Positions 33,079-45,512 of a DNA stretch of 64,000 nt are shown piece by piece (within the stretch, counting starts at the first letter, position 1; each line of letters begins with the position of its first letter). Position numbers and translations under genes: made by a program. The notes under the pieces were generated by a model. That model saw nothing but the letters and a program-made list of their open reading frames with translations. It did not search any database and had not been told where the DNA came from. The stretch comes from Siphonodentalium dalli (taxonomy: Eukaryota > Mollusca > Scaphopoda > Gadilida > Siphonodentaliidae). Location: contig CP136064.1 of NCBI GenBank assembly GCA_032622095.1, positions 135,357,129 through 135,421,128 on the forward strand, in the 5' to 3' direction.

Positions 33079-33984
33079 CCAATTCCAGGAGTATAGTAGC
33101 AGAACATTGACGATGAGTTTACTTAAAGTCGCCGTCGCGAAAATTCTCAATATATGTTCATTTATTCATATTTGTATCAAGTTATGCACACTTATTTAAG
33201 AAAACAATCCACCGCTGTCTGAAAGATACGAGTGTTTACGACAGTGTGTGTCTGGATGATAGCCTGATGCCTCACCTCATTATCTATTTTGACGGAAACA
33301 GTTATTTGCAAGAAAGCGTGTGACGTATTCAAGGACCTTGGGGTATTTCCCACAGAATGGCTGACAGTGACAGAAACATTTTTGCGATCTGATTGTTCCT
33401 CGTCTGATTCGTCAGCAGAAGACACTTTAAATTTGACAACGGGAGCGTACATGCACGAGCCGGAATTACCACAAAATTACCATGGTGTGAGACCACCAAA
33501 CGATCCAGACCTTGGATGGCGAAGAGATGAAAATCGCGTACGAAAATGGTGAGTCACTGAGCGTCTCTTATTAAAAATATCGCGGTCACTGGCAAAACAT
33601 GTGAAAATAAAGTTGATGTAAATACTAGCTAAAACCCCGTTTATACGAGCGGACATGTGTAATAATCATTACGCATACTCAATACATCGAAATATGAAAT
33701 ATAATTCAAGGAAAAGTTGTGTGTCTGCCGAAATGTTAGTCTAAAAATATACCAGTAGTATTATTTTTTTATGAAAAATGTCAATTTTTTTATGTATTGA
33801 AATTCTGGACTCGACCACTGCCCACGGATTGACATTGGATTCAGCTATTAGTATCAGTACTATCACAATCAGAGACAGTGTTTGCACTGGCTAAAATAAT
33901 AAATAATAATTTGCCAAAAATTAGCTAACTCTTGATTTGTGACATTGTCCAAGAAAAAACAAGTGTCTTGAAAGTTGAATATTC

Positions 33985-34200
33985 AACATGTTAATTGTTA
34001 TCTCGACACATCTTGAGATCCTGACATGCGCATCTCAAGCTCTGAACATATTACTAGTATCTCGCGATATTATCTTGAGATCTCTGCATATTTTCTTGAG
34101 ATCTTGCCGTATGATCTCGAGAAAATATGTTAATATCTCAAGATTCTTTTCTCGAAATCTCGAGAGAGTCGAGATAATATCTTGGTGTGGATATTTTCTA
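33985..34200. repeat. Palindrome-rich 'atctcgagat' repeat
   Basis: 'tctcga', 'tcttgagatc' and 'atctcaaga' occur about a dozen times in both orientations in 200 bp, so the strand can fold in many registers. Simple dispersed repeat within the intron of the P2RX7-like pseudogene. Confidence 0.8.
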
Positions 34201-34484
34201 TAACAGTATATGGTACATTGTATATCATTTTGAAGACAGATTCATTGTGGTCCAAGTGAGATGATTAATCATATTCATGGGTTCACATGACTGTCGGGGT
34301 ACTATACATGTACATGTAGTATGTCTTTTGAATGAAAATCTGTTACGGTACTGGTATAGAAGAGCAACAGGAGGTATCTCGGATTCTCGGTCCAAAACAG
34401 CATCAACCCAACCAATTTCCCAAGCTGTTGTGGACTGAGAAGACTTGGTCTATACATGCCAATGTATGCTATTTCTGAATATAT

Positions 34485-35160
34485 AGTCATGAAACGGAAA
34501 GAAATTAACTTTCCAAGAAAAAGTTGTTTTGAGTCAGTATTTGGGGCAGGAGAAAGATACCCGGGTTTATTATTGCCCCCACTCCCCAACCGAGCAGCTA
34601 CTTATGACAAAAATGAATTTATTATTTTATAAGTTGCTTATTTTGCTTCATACACTCATGAAAAGGCGAGAGATACTCAAGCCTCGGTATTCCCCCCTTC
34701 CACCCCAAACCCTGACTCAATGAAATTTTTCTCGATTAATTTTAATTTCTCGCCATTTCATGACTATATAAAGCGATATACCGGTACATGTAAGTGATAA
34801 ATAATAAGATATTTTTGTCTCTCATATGCAGCTGCTGGTTTCTTTTTTGGGGGGGGGGGGGGGTGGGGAGGGATATTCAGGCCTGTGTAATTTCTCCCAA
34901 CCCTAATCCTGACTCAATCAAAATTTTAATGGATATATAGCATTATAGGGCAATATAAGCAATAAATTAATTAGTTTATTTTTGTCATATACTCTTATGT
35001 AGATGCTGGGTATGGGGGATATTCAGACCCGGGTATCTAATTCCCCCATCTCCACCCAAACCCTGACTCAAACAACTTGTAACATGTTAATTTATCGCCA
35101 TTTAATGACTATAACATAAAAATAAATAAGCAATAAATTAATACGTGTACATTTATATTT
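34485..35160 (+). repeat. Diverged tandem units, 'ccctgactcaa ... gccatttcatgac' family
   Basis: Three to four units repeat 'gagtcagtatttgggg', 'gatacccgggtttattattg', 'aaccctgactca' and 'catttcatgactata', about 190 bp each, with a poly-G tract at 34850-34862. The same family returns at 36560-36960 on the far side of the pseudogene exon 2. Confidence 0.75.
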
Positions 35161-36559
35161 TGTCTTATGTTGTATTATCGGTGGGTGTGAGCATTTGACA
35201 GACTGAAAATAGTAAAAAGGGGGGATGCACTGGGGGAGATATCATGTACACCATGTAAACAAACTACTATAGTATAAGCTGTGAATCTTTAAAACAGGAT
35301 ATTAACAAAACTGGATAATGAAATAGATACCTGGTAAACAATTCAGCAGGTATAACTTCTGATAACAAATTTGTGCGGAACTTATCCAAGATGCATGTAT
35401 CCATGAGAACAAGTGGACAGACAGACGCATGCCCACTGTCATTCATCAGAACATACAGCAATGACCTAAACATTCAACCCCTTAACCACAGCAGAACTGT
35501 GGGTAACTTTTCAGGATTTAGTCCGAAATATGACTTGTTGCCTTCATGAGAGCTTTCCGATGAATTTCCACAAGCCATATTTCAAACTGAATCCTGAAAC
35601 TATACCTATAATTCTGATGTGGTTAAGGGGTCGATTATTTAGGGCATTACTGTATGTCGAGTTTGTTACACATTTGTCAAAGTTTGCATCAACAAAATTG
35701 AGGAATTGAATGTTAACTCTGAGTTGTTCCATAATAAATGTATTTCCCTTGTCATTTCAGGTGTTCATGCAGCCTATGTATGTGATGGAGACTACAATGT
35801 ACCTGTGAGTGCAGATGTTGCCATGAGATTGAAAAAGTTGAGACCAAGCTAAAGGAAGTGACAAAAGCGATTTCATAGGAAGAAGGACACTTCAAGTGTA
35901 TCACAGAGACTGTCCCCTTCAGGAGTGTGTGCCTGGACCCATGGCTACTTGAAGTTGCATGGTTAGGATACCAGCAACAGTATAGTCATCCGTTTAATGG
36001 ACCTCTGCACAACAAATACAGGCATATCGCATAGACAGTTTATTCGGTGGTGCTATGGCTACCATGGTTTGCATAACTGCAGACCTCTTCCATCGTGTGT
36101 TGTGAATGGCATCAGTAATTTCAGTATGCTTTCCCAAATGATGGTGGAAATTACAGGGGCTTTCGTTTGCCCGAGCTGGAGAAATGCATGAATAAATGAA
36201 TGAAATCTTAATAGATTATTGTTACAATGTATCTCCCTAATCTTCATCTCCCATATATGACTGAAAATAATTTCATTCATTTCATAACGTTTGACTCTGG
36301 AATGGCCAAATTGTTTGATATTTAACTTTGTTTTTATTTAAAAAAAAATTATTTTCAAGTGACAAATTTCCCCCCACTTTTCATAGTTTGATCCTGAAAT
36401 TGCCAGAAAAATGTTTTTTTTTATAATTCCCTTTTTTTTTTTATTAAAATATATTTTTTTCCAAGCGACATATATTTTTGAATCACACAATTGATTATCC
36501 TGAAATGGCGAGAAAAATGACTTGAGATTTAAATTTGTTTTTATTTAATTTCATTCTTT

Positions 36560-36965
36560 CAAATGTCCAGGTCTGGATAGCTACCCACAACCCAGCACCT
36601 ACATGACAAAAAATTGTCTCATGGTTTCATTGCTTATTTTGCTTTATAAAGTCATGAAATGAAGATTCCAGAACATGATGTAGCCCCCCCCCCCCCCCCC
36701 CCCCCCCCCCCCCACCCCAACCAGCGCCTACTTGAGAAAAATCATGGTTTTATTGCTTATTTTGCTTTATATAGTCACGAAACAATGAGAAATTAACTTC
36801 TTCCGAGAAAATGTTGTTTGAGTCAGGGTTTGGGTGGGGGTAAGATATCCAGGCTAGGAAGGGAAGAAGTCCATGACCTACATGACAAAAAATCATCTTG
36901 GGGGTTTTATTGATTATTTTGCTTTATAGTCATGAAATGGCAAGAAATAGACTTCTCCTGAGAAG
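36560..36965 (+). repeat. Same tandem-unit family, second block
   Basis: 'cttattttgctttata' with 'gtcatgaaat' recurs at about 36630, 36755 and 36915. A poly-C tract (about 27 C, 36685-36712) interrupts it. Non-coding. Confidence 0.75.
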
Positions 36966-39090
36966 GTGATGTATGGAACTAATCTGCATAAAATGACAAA
37001 ATAATGATTTTTGTTCACTATTTTTAAAGCAAACGCTTTTTTATGGTCGTTATTGTTGTCACATTTTTGTATATTATAATAAAAAAGAATGAGTCAGAGG
37101 AAAATTTGAAGAAAAAAACTTGAACCCCATACAATGCTGAGGATGCGGCCCATTTTGGGAGGGGCTGGTGTGTATACCCTGAACATAGATATTATATTAT
37201 TTAGCGTAATAACACTCCAGTATTTACTTTTTCAACTCAACGAATGGAAGAAGCCATGGTATACTGTATAGATCTGTATTTCACTGTTTGATCATATTAA
37301 AATCATTTTCACAAAGATGATACATGCAGATACGTAGACAGCATAGCCACCCAAGAAGCCCTTCTGATAGTTCAGCCAGAAACGTAATTCGTACTCTTCT
37401 TGTGGGACTTGAAAGCAGAAATCTGCGAAAGCGGTCACGTATCCCATGCATTTCATATCAACAATAGGTTGAAAGTTAATAAATTTCGAAGTTCCCGTGG
37501 ACCTACATGTAGATCATGCCACGAATACCTACTCCAGCGGCACGGGAGTAGAGATTCATGGCATGATCTGCTGTGGTCCTATTCTGACAGTCACAGTGAC
37601 ACACGAACTTCGTCCAAATATGTACGAATTTAATCCGGAGCTGTTGGCCACGCGAATAATTCATGTCGTATTATTCAATGTTTTATTAAACGCATAAATA
37701 CATTCCGAATTCACGATTTCCAGCGAAAACGAAACATGTTTGTGAACTAAAACAAAACCACGCAGAAACCGATTTCGATAACACAATGTCAACAGAATGC
37801 CGCAAGGTGATTAATGACGTCACGGATCAAAATAAATTGCACACAATCTGCAGTTTGCGTTTACAGCTGTGTGCATGCCAGGGGGGTTTCCTGGAATGCG
37901 AATCGATAGCGGCTAATCTTGGGACGATTAATTTCGTTCTCAGAACGACTCTGTTGGTCTAATAAGCGGGGAAATGGGTAAAATATGAACTTCGCGACGG
38001 CGTCTTTAAAGATCAGACATCCCTGATGAAGGAAGCATAGCGAGAATGCAAATGATCGATAGTAGATGAAGTCTGGAATAAAGAATGTGCAGTAAATTGT
38101 TGCAGTTTTTGTAATGACACAACTAATTGGTCTCAATTAGGCCACAAAAAAAACATCTGTTTCCGGTTTCCCGACTTACCTGCCGAAATTGGGACGACGT
38201 GGAATTTTTTTACAAAATAAAAAAATAATAAAAACATAATATTTTTTTTTTTATTTTTTTTCTTCTTCTTGTTTTTTTCTTCTTCTTGTTTTTATGCATG
38301 TAACTGACATGTAAAACACATCTATGTAGATAAAGGCTGCAAAATAAACCATGGCTTTATTTTAGCACATGCTAGAATATAGCAAGAACGGAGACTTCAG
38401 CTATCATAATCAAGTCACGCGCTCAGAACTACAACCAAAAATCTTGCAGTCGATTTAATTGTTTCCTAAAGAAATTCCTCATTAATTTCTTATCCCATTT
38501 AAAGGTACTATATCCGATCAGACGCTCCTAAATTACTAATTCTTTGGCTTCAGGGGTAAAAAATATTTGATTCGAGTTGAGGAACCCACTCATCAAAGTT
38601 CAAGAGTGATTCAGGGGTGTAAGTTTTCCGGGTTTTCACGGATTTCCGGGTATTTGTATTTCTCCGGGTCCGATTCCGGAAAATTCCGGGTTTTAGTCAA
38701 ACTCTGGTCCAATTCCGGATTCCTAATTTAGATTTTTTCGCCAGAGCACATGGTTTCTGTTTATCATGGCAAATAGCTGTTGTAAGATAGTTTGTGATTG
38801 GCTAAGCTTGGGGGTTCAACCAATCAGACATACTTTTACATCAATAACTCCTTCTCTTTGTGATCTTTTGAATACGTTCGCAGTTCATCAAATCTTTTGA
38901 CTGTGTTTACAAAACGATATTAGTAGTATAAAATGGCTATTGTCAATCGTGATTGTAATCTCAAAGCTATTGAAAAGGATGTAAAGAACAAATTTAGATG
39001 GGAATGGCTACAAATAAAGGATGATAACAGTGATTATTTGTCGGATTACATCCAGAGTAAGTCTTAAAACAACTTCTTTTCAAGAACCAT
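36966..39090. other. No secure feature
   Basis: About 2.1 kb. ORFs at 37400-37697 overlap in two frames around 'ctacatgtagatcatgccac', an imperfect local palindrome; neither matches a domain I know. 38211-38300 is A/T-rich with a 'tcttcttcttgttttt' repeat. 38590-38710 repeats 'ttccgggt'-type words and may encode nothing. 39080-39260 is a fragment of the 'ggtcactggg' repeat. Confidence 0.45.
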
Positions 39091-39280
39091 TAAGCTTATA
39101 TTTGGCATGGAGGGTCCTTTGTTTACTGGGGTTCAGTTCTGTTAAAATGGGGTCACTGGGCAAACATGGGCAAAGCCAGTGTCAATATCTTTAAAAAAAA
39201 TTTAATTTAGATTTAATTTTTTAGATTTAACTCCTTGCTTAATTTAACAAGAAAAAATTAATTTTAAATGAAAAAAAAAA

Positions 39281-39570
39281 CATGTAAGAGTGGACACTTG
39301 TGGTTCGTATGTGTACACATGTAAGAGTGGACACTTGTAGTGTGTATGTGTATACATGTAAGAGTGGACACTTGTAGTGTGTATGTGTATACATGTAAGA
39401 GTGGACACTTGTAGTGTGTATGTGTATACATGTAAGAGTGGACACTAGTAGAGTGTATGTGTATACATGTAAGAGTGGACACCAGTAATGTGTATACATG
39501 TAAGAGTGGATACTTGTAGTTTGTATGTATACATGTAAGAGTGGACACTTGTAGTTTGTATGTGTATACA
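39281..39570. repeat. Minisatellite, 37-bp unit, 8 copies
   Basis: 'catgtaagagtggacacttg' starts at 39281, 39318, 39355, 39392, 39429 and 39466 (37-bp spacing), then in two shortened units to 39570. Units differ by one or two bases. The long reverse-strand peptides rich in Tyr, Thr and His are artefacts of the repeat. Confidence 0.95.
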
Positions 39571-39935
39571 AATTTTGAAAAACTAATTACATTATAATAA
39601 CGTGCTGACTATTGTAGTCTTCAGAGTCCCAGTCTTCTCCGTCTTTACAGTCTGGTGAGCGACCCCACAGTCATTGACTGTCTTGTTTTTTACTTGGCCA
39701 CCATTTTATTCTCCATCATCACAGAAATAAACAAACCATCGTTTTTTTATAATAGAAACACACACTATATCCAACACATCTTTATAAAATATACTATTTA
39801 AGCCATTCTTTGCTCAGATTTCAAATTCATTATTCACAGAGTGTTGACCATTATTTCACGATAGATAAGATAAGCTATGTAGACTATTGTTTAATATGAA
39901 ATGTCCTTCCATGTAGTCAATACCATGCTAAATTT

Positions 39936-40345
39936 GTCGCTGAAACAGGCATTCTGATTGGCCGAGAGATGTTAACTTTAGTTTTCAATTCACCAGCATC
40001 GATCGCTGAAGCGTGAACCAATTTTGAACAGTGCCTGGTGTCATTGACAATGTGCATACAATGCATCATCGCAGTTAAGAGGAAGTTGGTGCTGTTGATG
40101 CGTAACCACATTAAACATATCCATAGATTTGATCACTTTAAAGCATGTAATGTCGTTAAACATTGCTTTTCATGCAGTTTTGTTTAAATTCATTGATTAA
40201 TTGAATTACAATGGAGATCAACTTAAATACCCTGTTAAATTGGAATTTCGAGTATGCAAACAGCCTCGTTCACAAACTATTTTCATGCTCCAATCTCAGA
40301 ATAATCTACTCAATAGAGTACGTTTATCTCCTAAATATAGAACTG
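39936..40345 (+). repeat. Dispersed repeat, copy 2 of the 18.2-kb family
   Basis: 'gcattctgattggccgagag' at 39949, 'tgaattacaatggagat' at 40202 and 'cgttcacaaactattttcat' at 40268 follow the order seen at 18238, 18574 and 18669. The palindromic doubling present at 18588-18733 is reduced here to a short remnant. Confidence 0.8.
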
Positions 40346-41131
40346 GGAGCAATATTTTATTTCTGTTTTTTTTTTCATTAAAATTAAAATTTGCGTCAAT
40401 TTTGGCCTCATCTTGGATAATTATACTTTTTTTAGTGGCAAATATGGATGGAAATTGGCATACGTTACTTCCTAGGCATGTTCTACATCAAATAAAACCA
40501 CACAGAGCACGTTATTCTATCATCCTGTTTTTTCCAATTCCCAGCGATGGCTTTATTTTGAATTTGATCATATAGGGGGAGGGTTAATTATTTGTCTACT
40601 ATTTCAATATTTGTAGGGTTATGATGATACCGTAAACATTTACAGATTGGACATGTTCCATTATTTCGAAAAATATATAATATGGTGGGTTATGTACAAA
40701 GTTCACTGGCAACAGTTTGTCTGAACCGCTATGATCTGTTGAGGCAGAACTTTAAATTATCGACCATAACGTCGGAAAAATCAGCCAAACCAGAAAATAT
40801 AACATCAGTCGGATCTAGTATCAACATGTGATTCATAATAACAAATATATCCATCTAGTTATTGTGATTTTAATATCTTAATATCTTATGTTGCTGGTCA
40901 ACCACTGAAAATAGACAAATTTTTCGGTAGAGTATCTTCATAAATTGTCTTACCATACATAGCTGCCTCCAATTCCAGCAAAGCTAAGAATCATTTCCAT
41001 AAATGTTATAGATTTACCTTCCACTCTTGGCATTTGGCTGCTCCACTATGACGGCAGAAAACTGCAGTTTCTCTATAGTCTGATTGGAGTCTCGACAATA
41101 ATTGACTGTCTTGTATTTTTTTTCTTTCTAG
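40346..41131. other. Intron before terminal phosphatase exon
   Basis: No recognised feature apart from the acceptor tract 'ttttttctttctag' ending at 41131. Confidence 0.5.
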
Positions 41132-41290
41132 GTGCCTGTTCAGTCATGGTTTGACGATTTAGCAGACCGAGAATTAATGGACTTGATACCATTCTTCGAA
41201 AATTTATCTCGAGAGGACAGTGTTTACAATGTGATTAAATGTTTCAACTGTAACAATGTGAAAAACATGACGAACATGTTAGTGACTTAG
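41132..41290 (+). CDS. CTDSPL: CTD small phosphatase, terminal exon
   Basis: The acceptor 'ttctttctag' opens a 159-bp coding exon of 52 residues plus TAG (41288-41290), phase 0. [20 protein letters not shown] then [15 protein letters not shown] is the conserved C-terminal helix block of the SCP family. After this the protein continues with [17 protein letters not shown], a tail that does not match the family consensus I know and is somewhat longer than vertebrate members. This may be lineage-specific. The four exons together encode 145 residues, the C-terminal three quarters of the catalytic domain. Confidence 0.95.
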   Translation: MPVQSWFDDLADRELMDLIPFFENLSREDSVYNVIKCFNCNNVKNMTNMLVT

Positions 41291-42340
41291 CAATAATTTG
41301 TTGGCAACACATACCGTACCAAAACTGTGTGTGAGATCATCGACATTACAGCATCACCCATGATATAAAGGAACAGTTAGATTCATGAATGTAACATTTT
41401 ATTCTATCAAATTTACAATTCTTTTCAGTTTTATGGGCGACTGGAAAAAAATTCATCTGGGCTTCTCTGTCTTTTCTAATTCTGGAGCATTCTTCAGATT
41501 TACAGGAAAAACATTGGAAGACACATAACTCATTCTTGGATTTAACTATCTATTTCAGGATTTATAGATTTTTAATTTAATCATAAGCTGTCACTCCACG
41601 GAATACTGAAAAACAATTGGCTGCCATGCATTTTGCCATTAAGGTTATTTCTCGATAGCCTAAATTTCTTGATTAATTTCTGCCCACAAAATGATAGCAT
41701 CGAGTGATATGACCAAGATTATATACTGCATGCCTAAACATGTACATGCAAACTATTTGATACTTTCTACGATTTAAAAGGGGAATTCTGACGGGGCATC
41801 AGAATTCCTTAGGGTTGGACCCTCAGTGCATAAGTACCTAGAGACATCAACAAGACTCATGCTAATTAACATTTCCAATGAAATGAAACATAGAAATTGA
41901 AACATAACAAGTATCACGTCAGTCGACTGGGTTTTTTGTACGCAAAATGAAAAGTGCTTAAAATTTCGTCCCGCTCCTTTAAATTTGCTTAATTAGATTT
42001 CTTCCTTTAAAAGTACTTAAAAATCAACCACTATCCTTGAAAAGTCCTTAAATTCCGCATAAAATGGTTTGCATGGTTCAGTTATTGGATATCTCAACCA
42101 AAATTCGAAGCTACGATGTCGATCAGCCAATATTAATATTGTTGATATTGGTTATTATAAATTACTATCTGGATTTACCGCTTCTGCAAAATGTCATCAG
42201 TGTATATTGCCATGCGCAGTCTCAACCAATAGTGCACATTATATTTTCGTTTTCTTTCATGAAAATCTGATTTTTAATCGCATTTGGGGGGGGGGGGGGG
42301 GGGAAGTATGAATAAATAAGAGTTGTGAAAGGAAATAAAA
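41291..42340 (+). other. Probable 3' UTR and downstream flank of the phosphatase gene
   Basis: No further coding. AATAAA hexamers occur at about 42312 and 42335, candidate poly(A) signals about 1 kb after the stop; which one is used is unknown. A hairpin at 41780-41807 ('ggaattctga' against 'tcagaattcc') and a poly-G tract at 42287-42302 are the only structures noted. Confidence 0.35.
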
Positions 42341-43950
42341 GTATAAAGAAGAGTATTCACTATGCAAGTAGGCGTTAGATGTGAGTTCTGAAGTTCATTT
42401 CACCATTTTGAACACATAGAGTGATGTGTTTATTGAGGTTACATTTAGTAAAATTGTCCTTGAAAACTCTTTACCCAGTTCTCAAAAAGAGTTTAAAAAG
42501 TGATTAAACTTGATTCCTAGAAAACCCTGCTCAAAATAATATCAAGAGCATGCGCACTTCACTGGCAATTGCGTAATAAGTTGCCAATATCCGATCAAAA
42601 ATGATTAATTAGTGATGCCACTTGATCAATCAATAATTATATGTCAGAGTGACAGCGTGTCTGTTTCACCTGTGTGGTTTTCTTCAGAAAGATGTTTCGC
42701 TCACTTTATTCTAACTTCTACTTTTGGTGGTTTTCCTGTGAAAGGACAGTTTAAATTATAAGATATTACTCTTGTTTCGATTAAGGTTGTGCTGATGATG
42801 TTTTGATTATTTATTTGAAACTAACAACAGTACAATGGTGTCTGTCATAAACATAGAATATAAGAATAACACGATAAAGTAAAAGTTAAGTAACTTATAG
42901 TGAGGGTGAGCTGACAAAATAACATAATTAGGTTATGAGTTATAACCGGAAAGTTTGAAGACAAATTTACCATAGAGCGTTATAGAATTTAATCTTAACA
43001 ACAGTTATTTTTTAAATATTCAAGTTTTAGATAATGAATGGAAAATATATCCTGTTTACAAATTTACAAGAAGAAATGTTCTTTGATCATAAGTCATGCA
43101 TTTGGAGCCAAGTATCTACATGCAACATACATACATTTGTTCCGACATTTCATGGCTTGAATATGATGGAACATGATACATGAAAACCCTGTGTGCTCTT
43201 TCTATATTTGCTGTAATCAAACATGAAGTCAGCAGCATTTAATGAGTTAATAATGCTTAATAAAATGTATCTGTATTAATCAGTGTCTGAATTCAGAAAA
43301 GATCAAACGGAGAAATCATTTGCTTGGATGGAATTTTGGAAATATAGCTATTTTCACCATTCACATGGAGAATACTCGGGGAACAATACATAGTCTACAT
43401 GCACATCAACAGGAACAATGCATGCAAGGAATCATTGTTTCCATGATAACCGAAACTGCAGCTATGTGACTTGTCTTCCTGACACTAAATTTACAACAAA
43501 AGTGAGAACAGTGAGTGAGAGTGGAAATCAATATGGATTGCAGAGTATTACAATGATAATTTGATGATTTCAATGATCAATGAAGGCTGGATGCTCAATA
43601 TTGTTCTGGCTTTTTAATGTGGATTTTGTTGTGGAAAATTTGTGGATAGTATTGCCCAGAGGATTGATAAAAAAAATTATGTTTCATGCAGCCTGATATA
43701 AAATCATGTCAAGGTTAAATAATGGATGATTACGACAAATTGCTTCATAAATATCAAAACAAGATATACAATTATCTTACATTATCTTAGTATGATGATC
43801 TGTATCAAGTACAAAAAGATATTTATTGTAATGAATAAATAGCTACAATTTCTAAACAAAACTTGTGATTTTACAGAATTCTATAAACATGCAAAGAAAG
43901 CATGTAGATTTTTACACTTTTTATTTGTACCCATATCATGTATGGTACAC
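42341..43950. other. No recognised feature
   Basis: Intergenic AT-rich sequence without a convincing ORF or repeat. Confidence 0.45.
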
Positions 43951-43959
43951 ATATTGCCG

Positions 43960-45420
43960 ATGTCCGGACAACCATCCATCGTTCGTCTGTCTGTCCATCC
44001 ATCCATATATAGACACATGCTTTCCAATGGTACAACTCGAGTATTTTCTATCAGATTGTGACCATATTTTAGGTGCATGTTTATGATGAGACTCCCATCA
44101 CCTGTATAAATTTTGGTATCGTTCAGTTGAGCAGTTTATAAATTATTAACACTTTCCATTCACCAATAGACATGTGCTATCCGATGCTATAACTCAGTAT
44201 TTTTGATCTGATCATGTTCATATCTTATATACAGGTTTATGATGACACACCCCTCACTTGTACAGTTTTTGGTGTCAATTGGTTTAGAAAACATTAACGC
44301 TTTCCATCCATCAGATAGACACATGATATCAATAATCCAATTATTGCCACCTGACCCATTTTAATTATTTGTTTTAATATTATACAATAAGCAGACAAAT
44401 ATACCTATCTGAAATATGACAGTATAGTTTCAACTGGGAACTGAACATATTAACTTAACCATTCTGATTTGAACCAGGCTCATAAACAATAAGAGACACT
44501 CAATATCGCCTGTTGAATATTCTTATAGTATTAGAGGTGATGCCATATTTTGAAAATATGAATACTTAATTTCTTTGGATACATCTGCTTTTAAAGATAG
44601 TCTGCATTAAATTAATCCAGACAACCACAGTGTTTCGAGATCATAATATATTAAAAACATCAGCTTTAGTATTAAGGAAAAGCACACTACCTGTTACCAC
44701 TCTCAGTTATGTTGTGAAGCTCATTAATTAGCTTTACAAAATATGTTATCACAAGCATTGTGCTATCTGATTCCATCAAATAACCACCCACTTGTCAATT
44801 GGTCCTGCTAATTTACTATGATGTTGGACTGTTGGTGAATCCTGCTGAATTGCTATGATGCTGGTAGGGCAAACAGATGCTGTTGAGAAAAAATACCCTT
44901 ATTTTTTCTATAGTTGTCATTTTGTACATCCACTCTGGATATATTCTGGTTATGAAGTATTTTGTGTTGACCAGTTGATTAATTTTGGAAATATAATATA
45001 ATCCCCTTGCACCGGACCATAGACATATAATAAAGCTATCTGATTTGATAACTCAAATATTTGTCATTCAATTGTGTTGATTTGATATTTCATGACACAG
45101 TTAATGAAGAACACCCCTGAGCTGTATTGTTATATAGGGTCATTTGGTTGATCTGCTTAAAAATATTATCCCCATCAATCTATTGCTTAGACACATACTA
45201 TCCAATCTTCAACTTAAAGATATTTCACCCAAGTGCTCTCATAATTCACATCCAGTTTAATCATGACAGATTCTTGACCTGTATAGATTTTGGTATTGAT
45301 TGATTGGTTTTGAATGCTGTCCTGAGAAATACTTTATCCGATCTGTCTCATATTTATACATATCTAAATTAACGATGGAAGACCCCAAATATATCTTTCT
45401 AATCGTCTCCACATTATTTA
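43960..45420 (+). repeat. Old tandem units, 'gacacatgctatccgat' family
   Basis: Phrases 'agacacatgctttcc', 'gatctgatcatgttcatatc', 'aggtttatgatgac' and 'cacctgtataaattttggta' recur at about 43990-44130, 44165-44300, 45020-45170 and 45180-45340, with roughly 165-175-bp spacing where units are adjacent. The same family is at 62460-62650. Non-coding. Confidence 0.7.
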
Positions 45421-45512
45421 TACAGGTATATATTCACTGTTTTTGAGTCGGCCTGGTTGAAGCTACTATTATATTTGCCTCTCATTGTGAATAGTTATAT
45501 ATTCTGTTCTAG

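Larger units (their letters stand above)
33190..36199 (+). pseudogene. P2RX7-like C-terminal domain gene, decayed, two exons
   Basis: Exon 1 (frame open from about 33289 to 33548) ends 'DENRVRKW' with a 'gtgagt' donor in phase 2. Exon 2 starts at 35761 after 'gtcatttcag' and continues with C-S-C-S-L-C then C-T-C-E-C-R-C-C, 'VCLDPWLLEVAW', 'GPLHNKYRHIA', 'QFIRWCYGY', 'LPSCVVNGI' and 'FPNDGGNYRGF'. This is the cysteine-rich zinc-binding domain of the P2X7 receptor cytoplasmic tail, which in invertebrates occurs in many stand-alone genes named P2X purinoceptor 7-like. Defects are TGA at 35783, TAG at 35876, a frame change near 36030 and a change back before 36128; the frame ends at TGA 36197. 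The 2.2-kb intron is intact, so this is not a processed copy. It sits in the phosphatase intron on the same strand. Confidence 0.85.

Noticed and set aside
33973-34200. ORF across 33988-34203
   Set aside because: It runs through the 'atctcgagat' palindromic simple repeat.
35783-35785. TGA in the P2RX7-like frame as a selenocysteine codon
   Set aside because: A second stop and two frame changes follow, and no SECIS-like reason exists; decay is the simpler reading.
37400-37697. Two overlapping ORFs
   Set aside because: Two frames are open over the same stretch, neither has a known domain, and the region includes a local palindrome.
39239-39571. Long reverse-strand ORFs rich in Tyr/Thr/His
   Set aside because: They are translations of the 37-bp minisatellite in several frames, with no start context or splice sites.
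10328-41131. miR-26-type microRNA in a phosphatase intron, as in vertebrates
   Set aside because: The characteristic mature sequence was not seen in the introns, and miR-26 is not expected outside vertebrates.
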